64,000 bases of DNA from Tubiluchus corallicola (GCA_030141605.1 JAQGDQ010000922.1:1-64000), one strand, 5' to 3'; positions 51,872-64,000 are shown, numbered from the stretch's first letter. The notes: generated by a model not told the origin, from the letters alone. A program made the numbers and translations.

Positions 51872-54800
51872 TCATGACTTGGGAGTTAAATGTAAAACGA
51901 TGCTGTTCGTAACGTGCATGCATCGTGACCTGGCAATGAAAAACGCTATGATTGCCAGCGAGGCGGCCATCACCACCACCACAAGTCCGCGATTAGTGAA
52001 CACCTTTAGCTTCTCGTTAACGTGCTGTCGTGTTTTCGTCGAAGAGCCCAGGAAACTCGTCTGTATCTGGATAAGTGGCCTGGATTTGTCGCTGAAACTG
52101 CGCCACGTCTCTGGCTTCTCCGTAGACGGGTCAGAAAGGTACTTCTTTTCGCAGTAGCCCGGAAATACGGGCTTCGCTCGAATTCCTCGCCTGAAAAAAA
52201 TGAGAAAGTTAATGTAGGAGCAAGGTAGTGCGTAATTTTTGGTCAGATGCCGAAGAAATACATCAAAAATGGCGCAACGCATTATCATAACTGCAACGTG
52301 ACTACGTGTTGCAAAAGTTGCAGAGCAAAAGTTACTTGTGGCAGGACCGATACCTTACTCATTTTCAGTGGTGATCCCTTAAAAACCCCAGTTCCCAACC
52401 TTTTGGACCCAATTTTTTTACACTATTTCCTGGTACCCCTTTGCCCATCATGGCCAAATGAAGAACCAACGTTGATGTAATGTTATGAATATTTTTATTA
52501 TATATATTATACGTATTGCTCTAATTAAGCTCAGTAAATGAGAGTTCAATGAGATGGCTTCTGTTGCATAGCAGAAACTGACTTTTTGAATCGCTGTTCA
52601 GTTTACGACTGACATGTCTGCGGGGAAATGTTACCAAATTTACAAATTTCTGTTCTAGTTACGTTTGTAATCAGCTACCTGTGTGAAGCCATTTCTGTTG
52701 TAGTTACGTTTGTAATCAACTACCTGTGTGAAGCCATTTCTGTTCTAGTTACGTTTGTAATCAGCTACCTGTGTGAAGCCATTTCTGTTCTAGTTATGCT
52801 TGTAATCAACTACCTGTGTGAAGCCATTTCTGTTCTAGTTACGCTTGTAATCAGCTACCTGTGTGAAGCCATTTCTGTTCTAGTTACGTTTGTAATCAGC
52901 TACCTGTGTGAAGCCATTTCTGTTCTAGTTACGTTTGTAATCAGCTACCTGTGTGAAGCCATTTCTGTTCTAGTTACGTTTGTAATCAACTACCTGTGTG
53001 AAGCCATTTCTGTTCTAGTTACGTTTGTAATCAGCTACCTGTGTGAAGCCATTTCTGTTCTAGTTACGTTTGTAATCAGCTACCTGTGTGAAGCCATTTC
53101 TATTCTAGTTACGTTTGTAATCAACTACCTGTGTGAAGCCATTTCTGTTCTTGTTACGCTTGTAATCAGCTACCTGTGTGAAGCCATTTCTGTTCTAGTT
53201 ACGCTTGTAATCAGCTACCTGTGTGAAGCCATTTCTGTTCTAGTTACGTTTGTAATCAGCTACCTGTGTGAAGCCATTTCTGTTCTAGTTACGTTTGTAA
53301 TCAGCTACCTGTGTGAAGCCATTTCTATTCTAGGTACGTTTGTAATCAACTACCTGTGTGAAGCCATTTCTGTTCTAGTTACGTTTGTAATCAGCTGCCT
53401 GTGTGAAGCCATTTCTGTTCTAGTTACGTTTGTAATCAGCTACGTGTGTGAAGCCATTTCTGTTCTAGTTACTTTTGTAATCAGCTACCTGTGTGAAGCC
53501 ATTTCTGTTCTAGTTACTTTTGTAATCAGCTACCTGTGTGAAGCCATTTCTGTTCTTGTTACGTTTGTAATCAGCTACCTGTGTGAAGCCATTTCTGTTC
53601 TAGTTACGTTTGTAATCAGCTACCTGTGTGAAGCCATTTCTGTTCTAGTTACTTTTGTCATCAGCTACCTGTGTGAAGCCATTTCTGTTCTAGTTACGTT
53701 TGTAATCAGCTACCCATGTGAAGCCATTTCTGTTCTAGTTACTTTTGTCATCAGCTACCTGTGTGAAGCCATTTCTGTTCTAGTTACGTTTGTAATCAGC
53801 TACCCGTGTGAAGCCATTTCTGTTCTGGTTACGTTTGTAATCAACTACCCGTGTGAAGCCATTTCTGTTCTAGTTACATTTGTAATCAGCTACCTGTGTG
53901 AAGCCATTTCTGTTCTAGTTACATTTGTAATCAGCTACCCGTGTGAAGCCATTTCTGTTCTAGTTACGTTTGTAATCAACTACCTGTGTGAAGCCATTTC
54001 TGTTCTAGTTACGCTTGTAATCAGCTACCTGTGTGAAGCCATTTCTGTTCTAGTTATGCTTGTAATCAGCTACCTGTGTGAAGCCATTTCTGTTCTAGTT
54101 ACGCTTGTAATCAGCTACCTGTGTGAAGCAGGTTTTTCAACGATGGTGACAATGAACACAAAAGCCCGAAACCGCCTTGACATCCCCGGAGACATGAGAG
54201 TTAGTCTGTCGAAAACTGAACAGCGATTCAAAAAGTCAGTTTCTGCTATGCAACAGCAGCCATCTCGTTAATCTGTAAGACGGGGGGGGCACTGGTTTGC
54301 ATTCGTTCATTTTTCAAGAGGCGGCATTTTTTTCCTCACGTCTCTGCGTAACACGGGCCAAAACCTGCTAAAGTTACGAACGGTGAAAACCACCCAACTC
54401 CGGGCAAAAGGGAGCCGAAAATCTTTCTCTTTTTTTACCATATTACCTGATGAGGAGGCAGCGCATGTGATCGATCCTGTATAGAGCATCCGGAACGTTG
54501 TTCAATTGAGAATTGCTCCACAAACGCTCGGCTACTGCGGACGCACGGGGCCTGCAAATGTACAAGAAAGTTAAGAGAGGAGCATACAATGTCATCGGTC
54601 GCAAATAAACCATTAAATTCGTAGATTTAAGGAAAACGTGGGTGTTTCATGCAGTAGGAATTAAAGCAACACTGGACCCAATCTTAAACTGTAGGTCAAA
54701 ACAATCGATTCTTTAAAATATCGAAAGGAAACTTACTATTTTTTCAAGAATGACTTACGTGAAAGAATTATTACCACACAAACGCAATTAGCGCCGATAG

Positions 54801-57091
54801 TTCTTCGCTGTTACATGCATTTCGCCGTTCTCTAGTTAGACGGCCACTAGCGCCTGCATTTCGGAAACGTGCTGCTCAAAAAACAGGCGCTGTACCTCTC
54901 AGTTCACATGCATTAGTTTGTGACGAACTACACATCTTAGACAGCTCATGTGTGAGCACAGCAATAAATATGAAATTTGAATTTTTATTTTAAAACTTGC
55001 CTAGTTTTAGTACAACACACTGAATATCTTACAATAGCATTGTACTTCAATTTTCGCTTTTGCAAACAGCTACAACACGCTCGTGGAATATTTTTGCTGT
55101 TGAAAATTATGTTCGTTTGTGATGTCATCAATAGTTGCACTCGCCGCCATTAATGAAGTTTCTAGTCCATTATTTAATTACCAGAAACGCTTTCGCAGTA
55201 TTAATAATGTTAAAATGTACACTTTTTATCAAACTTTGAATAGTTTAAATGCGAGTTAGTACACACCAAAGACTAGGTTCGAGATTAGCTTCATCGATGT
55301 ATTCCGACCACAAGCATGCCTCTCCACCAATCAGTAATTTCTGGTGATCTTCTTCTACTGAAAAGAACAAGAGAAACAACAAGTTAAAAACGCACCAAGC
55401 CTTTTCGCAATGTTCGTGAAAAGGTCAAAGGTTCACGAACAACACATTTGTGCGCAGTTGACAACGCCTCCAGCAAATGATGGTGATCATGAAAAGGTCA
55501 AAGGTTAAGTATACCCCACAATACATTTGTGTACACTTGACAACGCCTTGCAGCCCAAGCTGTTGTAATAGTAACAGTTTTAACAGCTAGCTAGAACCTT
55601 ACCTAGTTCATTTTTGCTTGTTACCAAACAAAATCCTGCTAGTAAATCACTCCACGCACAGACTAGTGTATAATTAAGTAAATCAAAGCAGATCAAAGCA
55701 AAGCAAATTAAATCAACATACACTTCTAGAGGATAAATGGCTCTTCGAGGGAGCATTTATACACGCCCAAATCAAGACATGATTTCTAGTCCAATGTCTT
55801 ATCTTATAGGATTAACTTTGATAACGAAATAGGTACCGATCCCACCACAAGTCACTCTGATAATTAGTGCCAGATTCCAGTTTACTGAACTGATAAGATT
55901 AATCAACATAAAAACGACATATTCAACTTTTCATAAAAGAACAAAAAGATTTTTGCTAATCTGCCAAAACAACTTGTATAACAAAATGACACGATAGCTA
56001 CCTCTGAGAAACAGAAAAATCAGACCTCTTCAATCCGCCGGATCAAGATGTCAGGGGCGTGTCAATACTTTACAACGCCCTAGGCCAGGGGTGTGCAAAT
56101 TATCTGACTAGCCGGGTCACATTAAACATTCCCGCAATTCCTGTGGGTCACATGTAGTTTGGTCAAGGAGCCAAGTACAGTAGGACCTAATAACGATGTT
56201 TTTTTTGCATCCGATTTGAGCACTTCATTACTACTGCACTACTACACTCAAGAAACTATTTTAGAAGTTATTGAAATTTATATTAAAAACCATATATTTC
56301 GTCATGTCCGACAGTGGCATTAAGTGACAACGGTCTTGTAAGGGTTAATGACATCCGATCTAGAGGAAAAAACTACCCGCACTATCTTCGCGATATTGGC
56401 ACAGACTTCAGCTGGATTGTGTGAGCCGCACTTTCATTACGTTGACACAAGATCTCTCAGAGGGCCGAAAGTGGCCCGCGGGCCGCAGTTTGCACACCCC
56501 TGCCCTAGGCTGATAGTTCTGTCCCACCCCACCCTAGTGTGAATTTATGGTTGTTTATGTAAACATTTACTTGTGGTGTACTAGAAACCCAGTTCACCTA
56601 CTTTCAACGCTGTCATTATTAATTACATGTATTTGCATATCGCTTATATTCAATCTGGCTGCGCAACTGCTTGTTGTGTATTACAGTGCACCTGCTCGTT
56701 AAGTGGCACTTATATAAAAGCTGCAGTCAGTAACTGCCTGTGGTGTGTTATAGAATGCGTCCTTTACATGAATACGAAAGTATACACATTTTTCGAGGAA
56801 AATAAGAATTTTTGCTAAAACGAGACACCCCTTAAACTTTTGTGCCCTAGGTTATAACCTAGTTACCCTATTGGTTAATACGTTCCTACAAGAGGTACTC
56901 ACAGACAGTCAAAACGCTTACGTACGTATATAATCTAGCGGATCCCGGATATAAAAGTCCTGCCAATCATCGTTATTCGCCACGTTGTCCAGGTACCAAC
57001 CGGCAGCATTGATTACCTTGTAACCGAGCGCAGCTACGTCAGCCAGCGTAGTTATGTCCTTCCATACTTCAATTACTGCATTCTTATCCAC
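51872..57091 (-). CDS. HEX: Beta-hexosaminidase (GH20), C-terminal four exons, with membrane tail
   Basis: Lysosomal or surface GH20 enzymes remove terminal N-acetylhexosamine from glycans. Exons in transcript order: 57091-56926, 55357-55267, 54551-54447, 52190-51872. Phases match and all borders are GT-AG. The 226 aa present read as the C-terminal third of HEXA/HEXB: VIEVWKD, GWYLD, DPLDY, LLIGGEACLWSEY, PRASAVAERLWS, RRGIRAKPVFPGYC. The catalytic Asp-Glu exon (HxGGDE) and all N-terminal exons are absent from the window, although 6.9 kb of same-strand upstream sequence is available. After PGYC, where family members normally end, about 90 further residues contain a hydrophobic stretch, GLVVVVMAASLAIIAFFIA, about 20 residues before the stop. 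The next upstream same-strand coding exons belong to a PRC1-like gene, so the 5' part is truncated, chimeric or misassembled. Family is secure. Confidence 0.85.
52645..54130. repeat. 45-bp minisatellite, about 33 units (hexosaminidase last intron)
   Basis: The unit is GTTACGTTTGTAATCAGCTA, CCTGTGTGAAGCCATTTCTG, TTCTA. The 45-base period keeps a 547-codon plus-strand frame open with the repeat VTFVISYLCEAISVL. This looks like a membrane protein but is a repeat artefact. Confidence 0.95.
54660..55250. repeat. Dispersed repeat family C, inverted copy (hexosaminidase intron)
   Basis: Matches 19770-20300 in reverse and parallels 50290-50780. Confidence 0.6.
55405..55680. mobile_element. MITE family D, truncated inverted copy
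   Basis: Contains ATGATGGTGATCATGAAAAGG and CTAGCTAGAACCTTACCTAG as in 17707-18071, with an internal partial duplication. One terminus is missing. Confidence 0.6.
56050..56880. mobile_element. Dispersed element E, single copy interrupted by a hAT MITE
   Basis: Begins TCAGGGGCGTGTCAATACTT, like one unit of the 87-bp minisatellite, and continues after the nested MITE into the sequence shared with 48670-49000 (ACTTGTGGTGTA, ATTAATTACATGTATTTGC, TGGCACTTATATAAAAGC). Confidence 0.65.
56086..56502. mobile_element. hAT-type MITE nested in element E, perfect 8-bp target duplication
   Basis: Ends CAGGGGTGTGCAAA and TTTGCACACCCCTG are perfect inverted repeats. CCCTAGGC is duplicated at 56078-56085 and 56503-56510. 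Internal GGCCGAAAGTGGCCCGCGGG is typical of this MITE type. Confidence 0.92.
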
Positions 57092-57353
57092 CTAAAGGTA
57101 AAAAGTAGGCATGTAGAAATGTTGCCGTCAATTAATTTACTTATATGCTGGAGTGTGTTCCATTACTGCGTACATTAATAGTGGCATTTTAATACTCACT
57201 GTTGCCACCATCATCATCATCATCATCGACAACATATCATCATCGTCAATGTCACCATCATCATCACCATCACCATCACCTACACAGACTCTCTCGCTCT
57301 GTCTCTTTCTCACTCTTCTTTCCCTCCCCCAATCTCTCTCCCTCTCTTACATT

Positions 57354-57354
<1 letters not shown>

Positions 57355-57407
<53 letters not shown>

Positions 57408-57625
57408 TCCCCCCCTCTCCCCCTCCCCCTTCCCCTCTCTCTCTCTCTCTCTCTCTCTCTTCCTCTCCCCTCTCTCTCCCACTCTCTCTCTCTTTCTCTC
57501 TCTCTCTCTTTTGCTCTCTCTCTCTCTCTTCCTCTCCCCTCTCTCTCCCACTCTTACATTCCCGACTCTCTTGCTCTCTCTTTCTCTTCTCCTTTCCCCC
57601 CCTCTCTCTCCCTCCCCTTCTCCCA
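57355..57625. repeat. CT-rich simple repeat
   Basis: A CT tract with CCCC interruptions, upstream of the first recognised hexosaminidase exon on the minus strand. Confidence 0.95.
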
Positions 57626-57756
57626 CTCCCTTCTCTCTAACACCATAATTTTCATCTCATATCCTACTTTCACGGTCCGCTCCATAACATTATCAGTTTT
57701 AAAGACTTTCATACTAGTTTACAAGTTCAGAATTTATCTAATGTTAAAAGAAGGCA

Positions 57757-59077
57757 AGAATACACACACAAAACAGTTTTAGCGATGCTGTTCCTATGAT
57801 AAAACCATTATATAATCTCATTTCAACACACATGTAATGTCTCTTCCTATGAGTTGCTAAAGAATACACACACAAAACAGTTTTAGCGATGCAGTTCCTA
57901 AGATAAAACCATTATATAATCTCATTTCAACACACATGTAATGTCTCTTCCTATGAGTTGCTAAAGAATACACACACAAAACAGTTTTAGCGATGCAGTT
58001 CCTAAGATAAAACCATTATATAATCTCATATCAACACACATGTAATGTCTGTTCCTATGAGTTGCTAAGGAATACACAAACAAAACAGTTTTAGCGATGC
58101 AGTTCCTATGATAAAACCATTATATAATCTCATATCAACACACATGTAATGTCTCTTCCTATGAGTTGCTAAGGAATACACACACAAAACAGTTTTAGCG
58201 ATGCTGTTCCTATGATAAAACCATTATATGATCTCATATCAACACACATGTAATGTCTCTTCCTATGAGTTGCTAAGGAATACACACACAAAACAGTTTT
58301 AGCGATGCAGTTCCTAAGATAAAACCTTTATATAATCTCATATCAACACACATGTAATGTCTCTTCCTATGAGTTGCTAAGGAATACACACACAAAACAG
58401 TTTTAGCGATGCTGTTCCTATGATAAAACCATTATATGATCTCATATCAACACACATGTAATGTCTCTTCCTATGAGTTGCTAAGGAATACACACACAAA
58501 ACAGTTTTAGCGATGCTGTTCCTATGATAAAACCATTATATGATCTCATATCAACACACATGTAATGTCTCTTCCTATGAGTTGCTAAGGAATACACACA
58601 CAAAACAGTTTTAGCGATGCTGTTCCTATGATAAAACCATTATATAATCTCATATCAACACACATGTAATGTCTGTTCCTATGAGTTGCTAAGGAATACA
58701 CAAACAAAACAGTTTTAGCGATGCAGTTCCTATGATAAAACCATTATATAATCTCATATCAACACACATGTAATGTCTGTTCCTATGAGTTGCTAAGGAA
58801 TACACAAACAAAACAGTTTTAGCGATGCAGTTCCTATGATAAAACCATTATATAATCTCATACTAACACACATGTAATGTCTGTTCCTATGAGTTGCTAA
58901 GGAATACACACACAAAACAGTTTTAGCGATGCAGTTCCTATGATAAAACCATTATATAATCTCATATCAACACACATGTAATGTCTGTTCCTATGAGTTG
59001 CTAAGGAATACACAAACAAAACAGTTTTAGCGATGCAGTTCCTATGATAAAACCATTATATAATCTCATACTAACAC
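57757..59077. repeat. 104-bp minisatellite, about 12.7 units
   Basis: The unit contains ACACAAAACAGTTTTAGCGA, TAAAACCATTATATAATCTC and TCTTCCTATGAGTTGCTAA. It separates the PRC1 and hexosaminidase exons. Confidence 0.95.
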
Positions 59078-59313
59078 ATCAAGGGTCTCTTATACATGGG
59101 AAAATACGGTAACTTGCTTGTTGAAAAACAGGTGTGGAGAAGGGTAGAGCAACTTGGTTATGATGTGTTTAATGTTGATGTAAAACTATCAAAATAGAAT
59201 GAGAGACGATGAAGCTAATGAAAGAGAAAAATGAGAGCAAAAGTGTTAAGGGTCATTTATATCATATTATTAATTATGATATAAATTAATAAATGTCAAA
59301 TAATTCTATGTAT

Positions 59314-59838
59314 CAGGGATGAGAATGACAAATTGCAAAAAAAACTGTGAAACAGGCTGGGGGTTTTGGGGCCACCTAGACCCCCAATGGGGTTCGCCCC
59401 ATTGAACCCCCTTGGAGCCAGCAACATATTGCAATTTTGTGACCATAGAGAACCTCTAAGTGGACTTAAAATATCAGTTACCTTGTTTCATGCATAATTT
59501 AAAATACCCGACTATCAAGGATACATGATACCTAATTGTCTCAAAAACGCCAAACTACTGGCCGCTCCTATGCAAAAGTATATAAAAACCGTCTACAATT
59601 GACTCAAATAACTCCGCACAATTGATTCTATATTTTTATACATAGAGATATACACGTGGTTACACTGATGTACGAGATGTAAACAAAGTGACGGCCTGCC
59701 AACTAGCGGTCAGCTTGTGAAATAATGTACTGGGTCCGTAAAAATTTTCTCAACGAATTTACGCGATTTACAAAAATGGCACTACTGGTCTTCCAGAAAC
59801 TCGGAATTCCGCGTATCCGCGGAAAATTCTCGTGCCTG
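59314..59838. mobile_element. Probable hAT-type MITE between PRC1 and hexosaminidase exons
   Basis: Ends CAGGGATGAGAAT and ATTCTCGTGCCTG are imperfect inverted repeats. The flanks share ATGTA only. Non-coding. Confidence 0.55.
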
Positions 59839-60124
59839 ATGTAAATTATAAGACAAAGGTGAACTAAAATGATATAAAGGTCATAAAAGCTTATTAGTCA
59901 CACGAAAATGTCTTATTGAAGCATGTGAAGCAAAAATATTGAGGCAATTTTGTGGAGTTATTTGAGTCGATTAAGCAACTGAGTCTATTAACAGCGAGTC
60001 TTCTAAACAGCGCCTATGCAACTATGTCTATGATGTAAAAATAAGGGAATTATGCTCTTCTCTTTCCAGGAGAAACAGCAGAGAGAATACGATAGCCTTT
60101 TAGCGAATGACTGTGAAACAGACG

Positions 60125-60655
60125 GATGGACGAATAAATAAATAAATAAATAAGTAGACAAATAAAGAAAAAAATAAGTAAACAAGTAAATAAGTAAACA
60201 AACAAACAAATAAATAAATAAAAACTTAAGTAAACAAGTAAATAAGTAGACAAATAAACAAATAAATAAGTAAACAAGTAAATAAGCAGACAAATAAATA
60301 AATAAATAATAAAGTAAACAAGTAAATAAATAGACAAATAAAGAAATAATTAAGTGAAATAGTAAATAAGTAAACAATCAAACAAATAAATAAAAAATGA
60401 AGTAAACAAGTAAATAAATAGACAAATAAATGAGTAAACAAGTAAATAAGTAGACAAATAAAGAAATAATTAAGTGAACAAGTAAATAAGTAAACAATTA
60501 AACAAATAAATAAATAAAAAATGAAGTAAACAAGTAAATAAGTAGACAAATAAAGAAATAATTAAGTGAAGAAGTAAATAACTAAACAATCAAACAAATA
60601 AATAAATAAAAAATGAAGTAAACAAGTAAATAAATAAATGAATAAATAAACAGTG
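60125..60655. repeat. TAAATAAG/CAAA-rich low-complexity tract
   Basis: Tetranucleotide-like tract ending about 30 bases from the PRC1 exon donor at 60684. Leu/Tyr/Phe-rich open frames on the minus strand are artefacts. Confidence 0.93.
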
Positions 60656-60684
60656 CCTACTCTACTCTTGATCCTAGAACTCAC

Positions 60685-61634
60685 CAGCTTTTGCTGCTCA
60701 CACAATTCTCTGCACAGAACTTGCAATTCTTGATCACACTGCCGAATGCTGTGAAGAAGTTTGTCCCTTAACGACTCCTCCTCGCGCGTCATCTCTTCCA
60801 GAAGATTCTAGAAGAAGAGGAGCATTCAGTGCTGATAGCTTGAATTATCTAATCCATAATTTTTTTATTAAAAAAAAGATGTTCGAACATTGAACTAGAA
60901 CATTTAAAGGACAAGAAAATCTCCTTGTAAAATTATATTACCTTACAACACTTTTATGCACTTATTGTATATTATGCACAACGTAAATCAGGGAAAGAAA
61001 AGGAAATGTTAAACCTTGTCCGAAAAAAACTTTCCCTGTAAATCAATGATACTTAGCATAACAATTTAAAATGTTCACGCCAATTGATAAAATGTTGCTG
61101 GCTCGCTCTCCAGTGTGCACCACTCACTAACCAAAAACATATTTTTAATCTTAATGACGATATACAGTGATTTAAAATTTTACTTAGTTAGTGACGAGTG
61201 CACTACGAATGCTCTGATTACTTTTTCAAACTTTACCCAATGTTATCAAGACTTGTTTTAAGCGACCTACCATCGAAATGCCTGCGCCTAACCGTCATAG
61301 TGGGAATTTAAATTTACAAGTTTTATACAGAGTTACTGCCGATGCAAGCCCTGCATGCAAAAAGGCAGTATGTAAGTGGTATAAAATATCAAGACAATTT
61401 TTTTAAGTTTCATGTAAGTGGAGGGTTTTCTTGTGCTTTAATGCTCACTTCTAAGAATGATAGTTTACATATATAATAGAACTTTATGTAAAATCAAAGC
61501 TGCATACCTGTAGATGCTGCACAACCACAGCTGTGCGTTCCTGACGCTGATTCTCTTGTATACCGATCTCATTCCATATTAGTTGTAGCCGTGTCAGCGT
61601 TTTCTCCAAACAAGCCGTCACCTCTGCTTGAATG
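60685..61634 (-). CDS. PRC1: PRC1/Ase1/MAP65-family cytokinesis protein, two N-terminal exons
   Basis: PRC1 bundles antiparallel microtubules at the spindle midzone. Exons in transcript order are 61634-61508 and 60807-60685, with GT-AG borders. The first starts one base into a codon and ends in phase 0, and the second is phase 0 at both ends. They encode 83 aa matching the N-terminal dimerisation helices of PRC1. Visible motifs are CLEKTLTRLQLIWNEIGI and QENQRQERTAVV, then EEESLRDKLLHSI and CDQELQVLCREL. The start-codon exon must lie upstream (above 61634), where no candidate was recognised. No further PRC1 exons (spectrin-like rod, microtubule-binding domain) were found downstream before the hexosaminidase exons begin at 57091. 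The gene is therefore only a head in this window. Confidence 0.8.
61100..61450. repeat. Dispersed repeat family G, inverted half-copy in a PRC1 intron
   Basis: The reverse of 20960-21300, for example AAGGCAGTATGTAAGTGGTA and GGAGGGTTTTCTTGTGCTTT. Confidence 0.6.
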
Positions 61635-61639
61635 CTGGT

Positions 61640-64000
61640 AGTATGACAGAAAACAAACACTGATCAATATAATAGACACCAAGCCTGCTAAACAATTCCA
61701 GAGAAAATAAAGTACATGTATGTATGTATATATATACAACAAAACATACTGTGAGATGTGCTGTAACTTGTTCAATTTTAATATTATCAGTGCATTTTCA
61801 CACATGATACAAAATCTTACTACAGTATAGTTTAATTTTTATAGGCTTATACTACGGTTTACTTCTTTTTCCTACTAACATTCTACTTTATCAAGAAATT
61901 ACGGATTAGTCTGGAAGATAAAATATGAACCTGTCGATGTCTCATATTTTTCATTTTATTTCTTTGTTGCATAGCTTACTTAGTTATTTCGCTTTCATGT
62001 TTAATGTATCCCCCTATAAATTCATGTTAACAGCAGCACCACAATTTTTTTACAATTTTCACTAACCTGAGAAGGGTAGCTGACACGATGACCAATTGGT
62101 CTTTCGCTACTCTTTCTCCTGCACCCCCTTAACTCTTTCCTTTATGCCTAATTTATCCTTTTTAATCAATAACTAAAAAAATAATAGTCAATTTGTATAC
62201 AGGTGTAAACGAGGAGATAAATAAAAATGTCTATGTCTATGTGGAGATCGAGTCTCTCAACTAGTAAAAATGATTAAATTGGAGATTAAAAAAGCTAAAT
62301 CACACACTACCTTTGATTCCGAATATTAAACATTTCGCCCAATGTCGTATAACCATAAGTATAAAAACATCAAAAATAGCTTAGCATAGTACGTTCACTG
62401 AACAGCAAATCCGAAAGATTGCCGATTTTAATATTACATGGATTTAAACCCGCCGATTTTACTAGACCGATTTTGATTGGTCAAAGCTTTCAAGAGTAAG
62501 ATGATGACGAAATCCCACAACACACGATGAGCACAGCGGAAGTCTACATTGATCTTGATATGTAACTTGTGTAAAGACCTGATAAAGACGACGATGATGA
62601 TATTAATAATAATATTGACAATAAAAAAGGTGATTATGATAGTAATAATATTATAATATTAATTTTATTGTTATCATTATTTTTGTAATAATAGTAGAAA
62701 ATTTTTTAATTGTTTGACCATATTTTAAACTTCATTTTTAAACAAAACTATCAATTTATAAATGTGTTTTAAACAAAGCGTAACACTCTCAGTTTCAAAT
62801 TTTTGTGTTTTCCAGCGACAGCTTACCAATTGGCACATTTTAAATTATTAGTCTAGTTACGTAAGTCTTTCCAGGAGGTAAATAAAATGCTAAGTAATAT
62901 AGATTTGCACGGAAAGTTTCTTGTGTCATAATTTAACATTGCTTTCTTCCCCTGATTTACGTGGTGCAGTGACGTCACGTAATGGCGACTTCAGAACAGT
63001 ATTGCGGGAGATTTAAAATGAAAACAAACGAAGATTCCTTTCAACGCGAGTGCAATATGTGCATAAAATTGCCGTAAAATAGTATAATTTTTTGAGACGA
63101 TTTTTCTGAAACCTACTCCAGGTGCCACTTTTCTTGTTCTTTAGGCAGTAGCGATCTGTATAAGCTCATAACATTTCAGAATGTATTGTTGGTAAGCACC
63201 TCTGCATCTGCGGAATGAATGTTTAGGATAAAGAACACATACTGTGTGACAGTGAACATTTTAGAGAATTGAACTATTACAGTTTTTATAACAGCTTGGA
63301 CCAACATAATCAGATGCACTTTCTTTATGAGCGTCTTAACATTTTCATGTGATCATATTTTTTGTTATAACTAACCCCACTTGCAATTTTTGAAATTATT
63401 TGTAACTGTTTTGAATGGACTCATATCATTCAATAAATTTACTATGACGACGACAACTACTACTAATTCAATTCTATTAAATTTTATTTTCTCAATAGCA
63501 GTTAAAATTCGGCATAATTATTTTTACATTTCATTGCAACTGAGGAGCAGTGAAAGACCTATTGGTCACTTGGTCAGCTGCCCCTTATTAAAAATACAGG
63601 TTTACTTACAGGCTTATGACATTTTTTAGGTGTTTGTATATATATTTGGTTGACCATTCAACTGTTTTTTGTTTTTTGCCGGACTTTGAAATTAATGCTC
63701 AAATTGTGCATTTTCTGTTATGTTAAAAATCTTAAGTTATTTTTATTTTGTTTGCTTCGCATATTCACAGTATTTTAGACTTTGGGTTATTTAAATTATT
63801 ATGTTCTACAGTACTGCATTTCCCATCATTTAATTGCCAATTACACACGTCAACAGAATTCAAATTTATATTGAGAACGATGCCAAAATTAGTTTTGTTT
63901 AATCCTAGCTATTTAAAGATGGCTGACTAGATAACCTACGGGTTCTTCGCTGCCCTTCTCCTTTGTTACATAATATTGCATGTATTCCTAATACTGTTTT
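61640..64000. other. AT-rich region without a recognised gene
   Basis: Contains a family G direct half-copy at 62840-63150 and otherwise low-complexity AT-rich DNA. The missing first PRC1 exon should lie here or beyond the window. No convincing candidate was found. Confidence 0.5.

Noticed and set aside
52628-54271. 547-codon plus-strand frame resembling a multi-pass membrane protein
   Set aside because: A 45-bp minisatellite artefact in the last hexosaminidase intron.

Overview
This is a eukaryotic, animal window. Genes have GT-AG introns, the DNA is AT-rich, and microsatellites, minisatellites and MITE-like DNA transposons are abundant. A cluster of ionotropic-receptor (IR) type chemosensory receptors points to a protostome invertebrate, because the IR family is protostome-specific. 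The phylum cannot be decided from the sequence alone.

Layout. (1) 735-13309, plus strand: a complete nine-exon platelet-activating-factor acetylhydrolase (PAF-AH) family gene. It encodes 395 aa, and the nucleophile-elbow serine is replaced by glycine. Its introns carry minisatellites, simple repeats, a hAT-type MITE, a second MITE family and a reverse-transcriptase fragment. (2) 13310-17700: downstream DNA with two Penelope-like fold-back remnants that carry hammerhead-ribozyme-like cores. One of them has been blown up by an 81-bp minisatellite. A hAT-type MITE with a perfect 8-bp target duplication lies between them. (3) 18069-46298, minus strand: an eight-exon, 593-aa membrane guanylate cyclase with an N-terminal NIT (nitrate/nitrite-sensing type) domain between two membrane segments. 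The metal-binding and guanine-recognition residues are present, but the conserved catalytic Asn and Arg are Ser and Thr. (4) Nested on the opposite strand, in the 16.4-kb fifth intron of that cyclase, is a tandem segmental array of IR genes: one intact single-exon gene (23322-24704), one unit that has lost its gene, one copy with a frameshift and a stop (29735-31110), and one copy that lost its last membrane helix (34503-35777). (5) 46300-51870: the cyclase upstream region, with an 87-bp minisatellite and transposon remnants. (6) 51872-57091, minus strand: the C-terminal four exons of a GH20 beta-hexosaminidase, with an unusual C-terminal membrane-anchor tail. (7) 60685-61634, minus strand: two N-terminal exons of a PRC1/Ase1/MAP65-type cytokinesis protein. 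The PRC1 head and the hexosaminidase tail are both incomplete, lie on the same strand, and meet in compatible splice phase. They are either a chimeric gene or an assembly join. (8) 61640-64000: AT-rich DNA and dispersed repeats, with no gene recognised.

There is no prokaryotic system, CRISPR array or operon. The notable biology is a pair of candidate pseudoenzymes (the PAF-AH and the cyclase), the nested receptor array in stages of decay, and the repeated placement of transposons and minisatellites directly against splice sites or a stop codon. All exon calls were made by reading translated frames and splice consensus by eye. No alignment or search was run.
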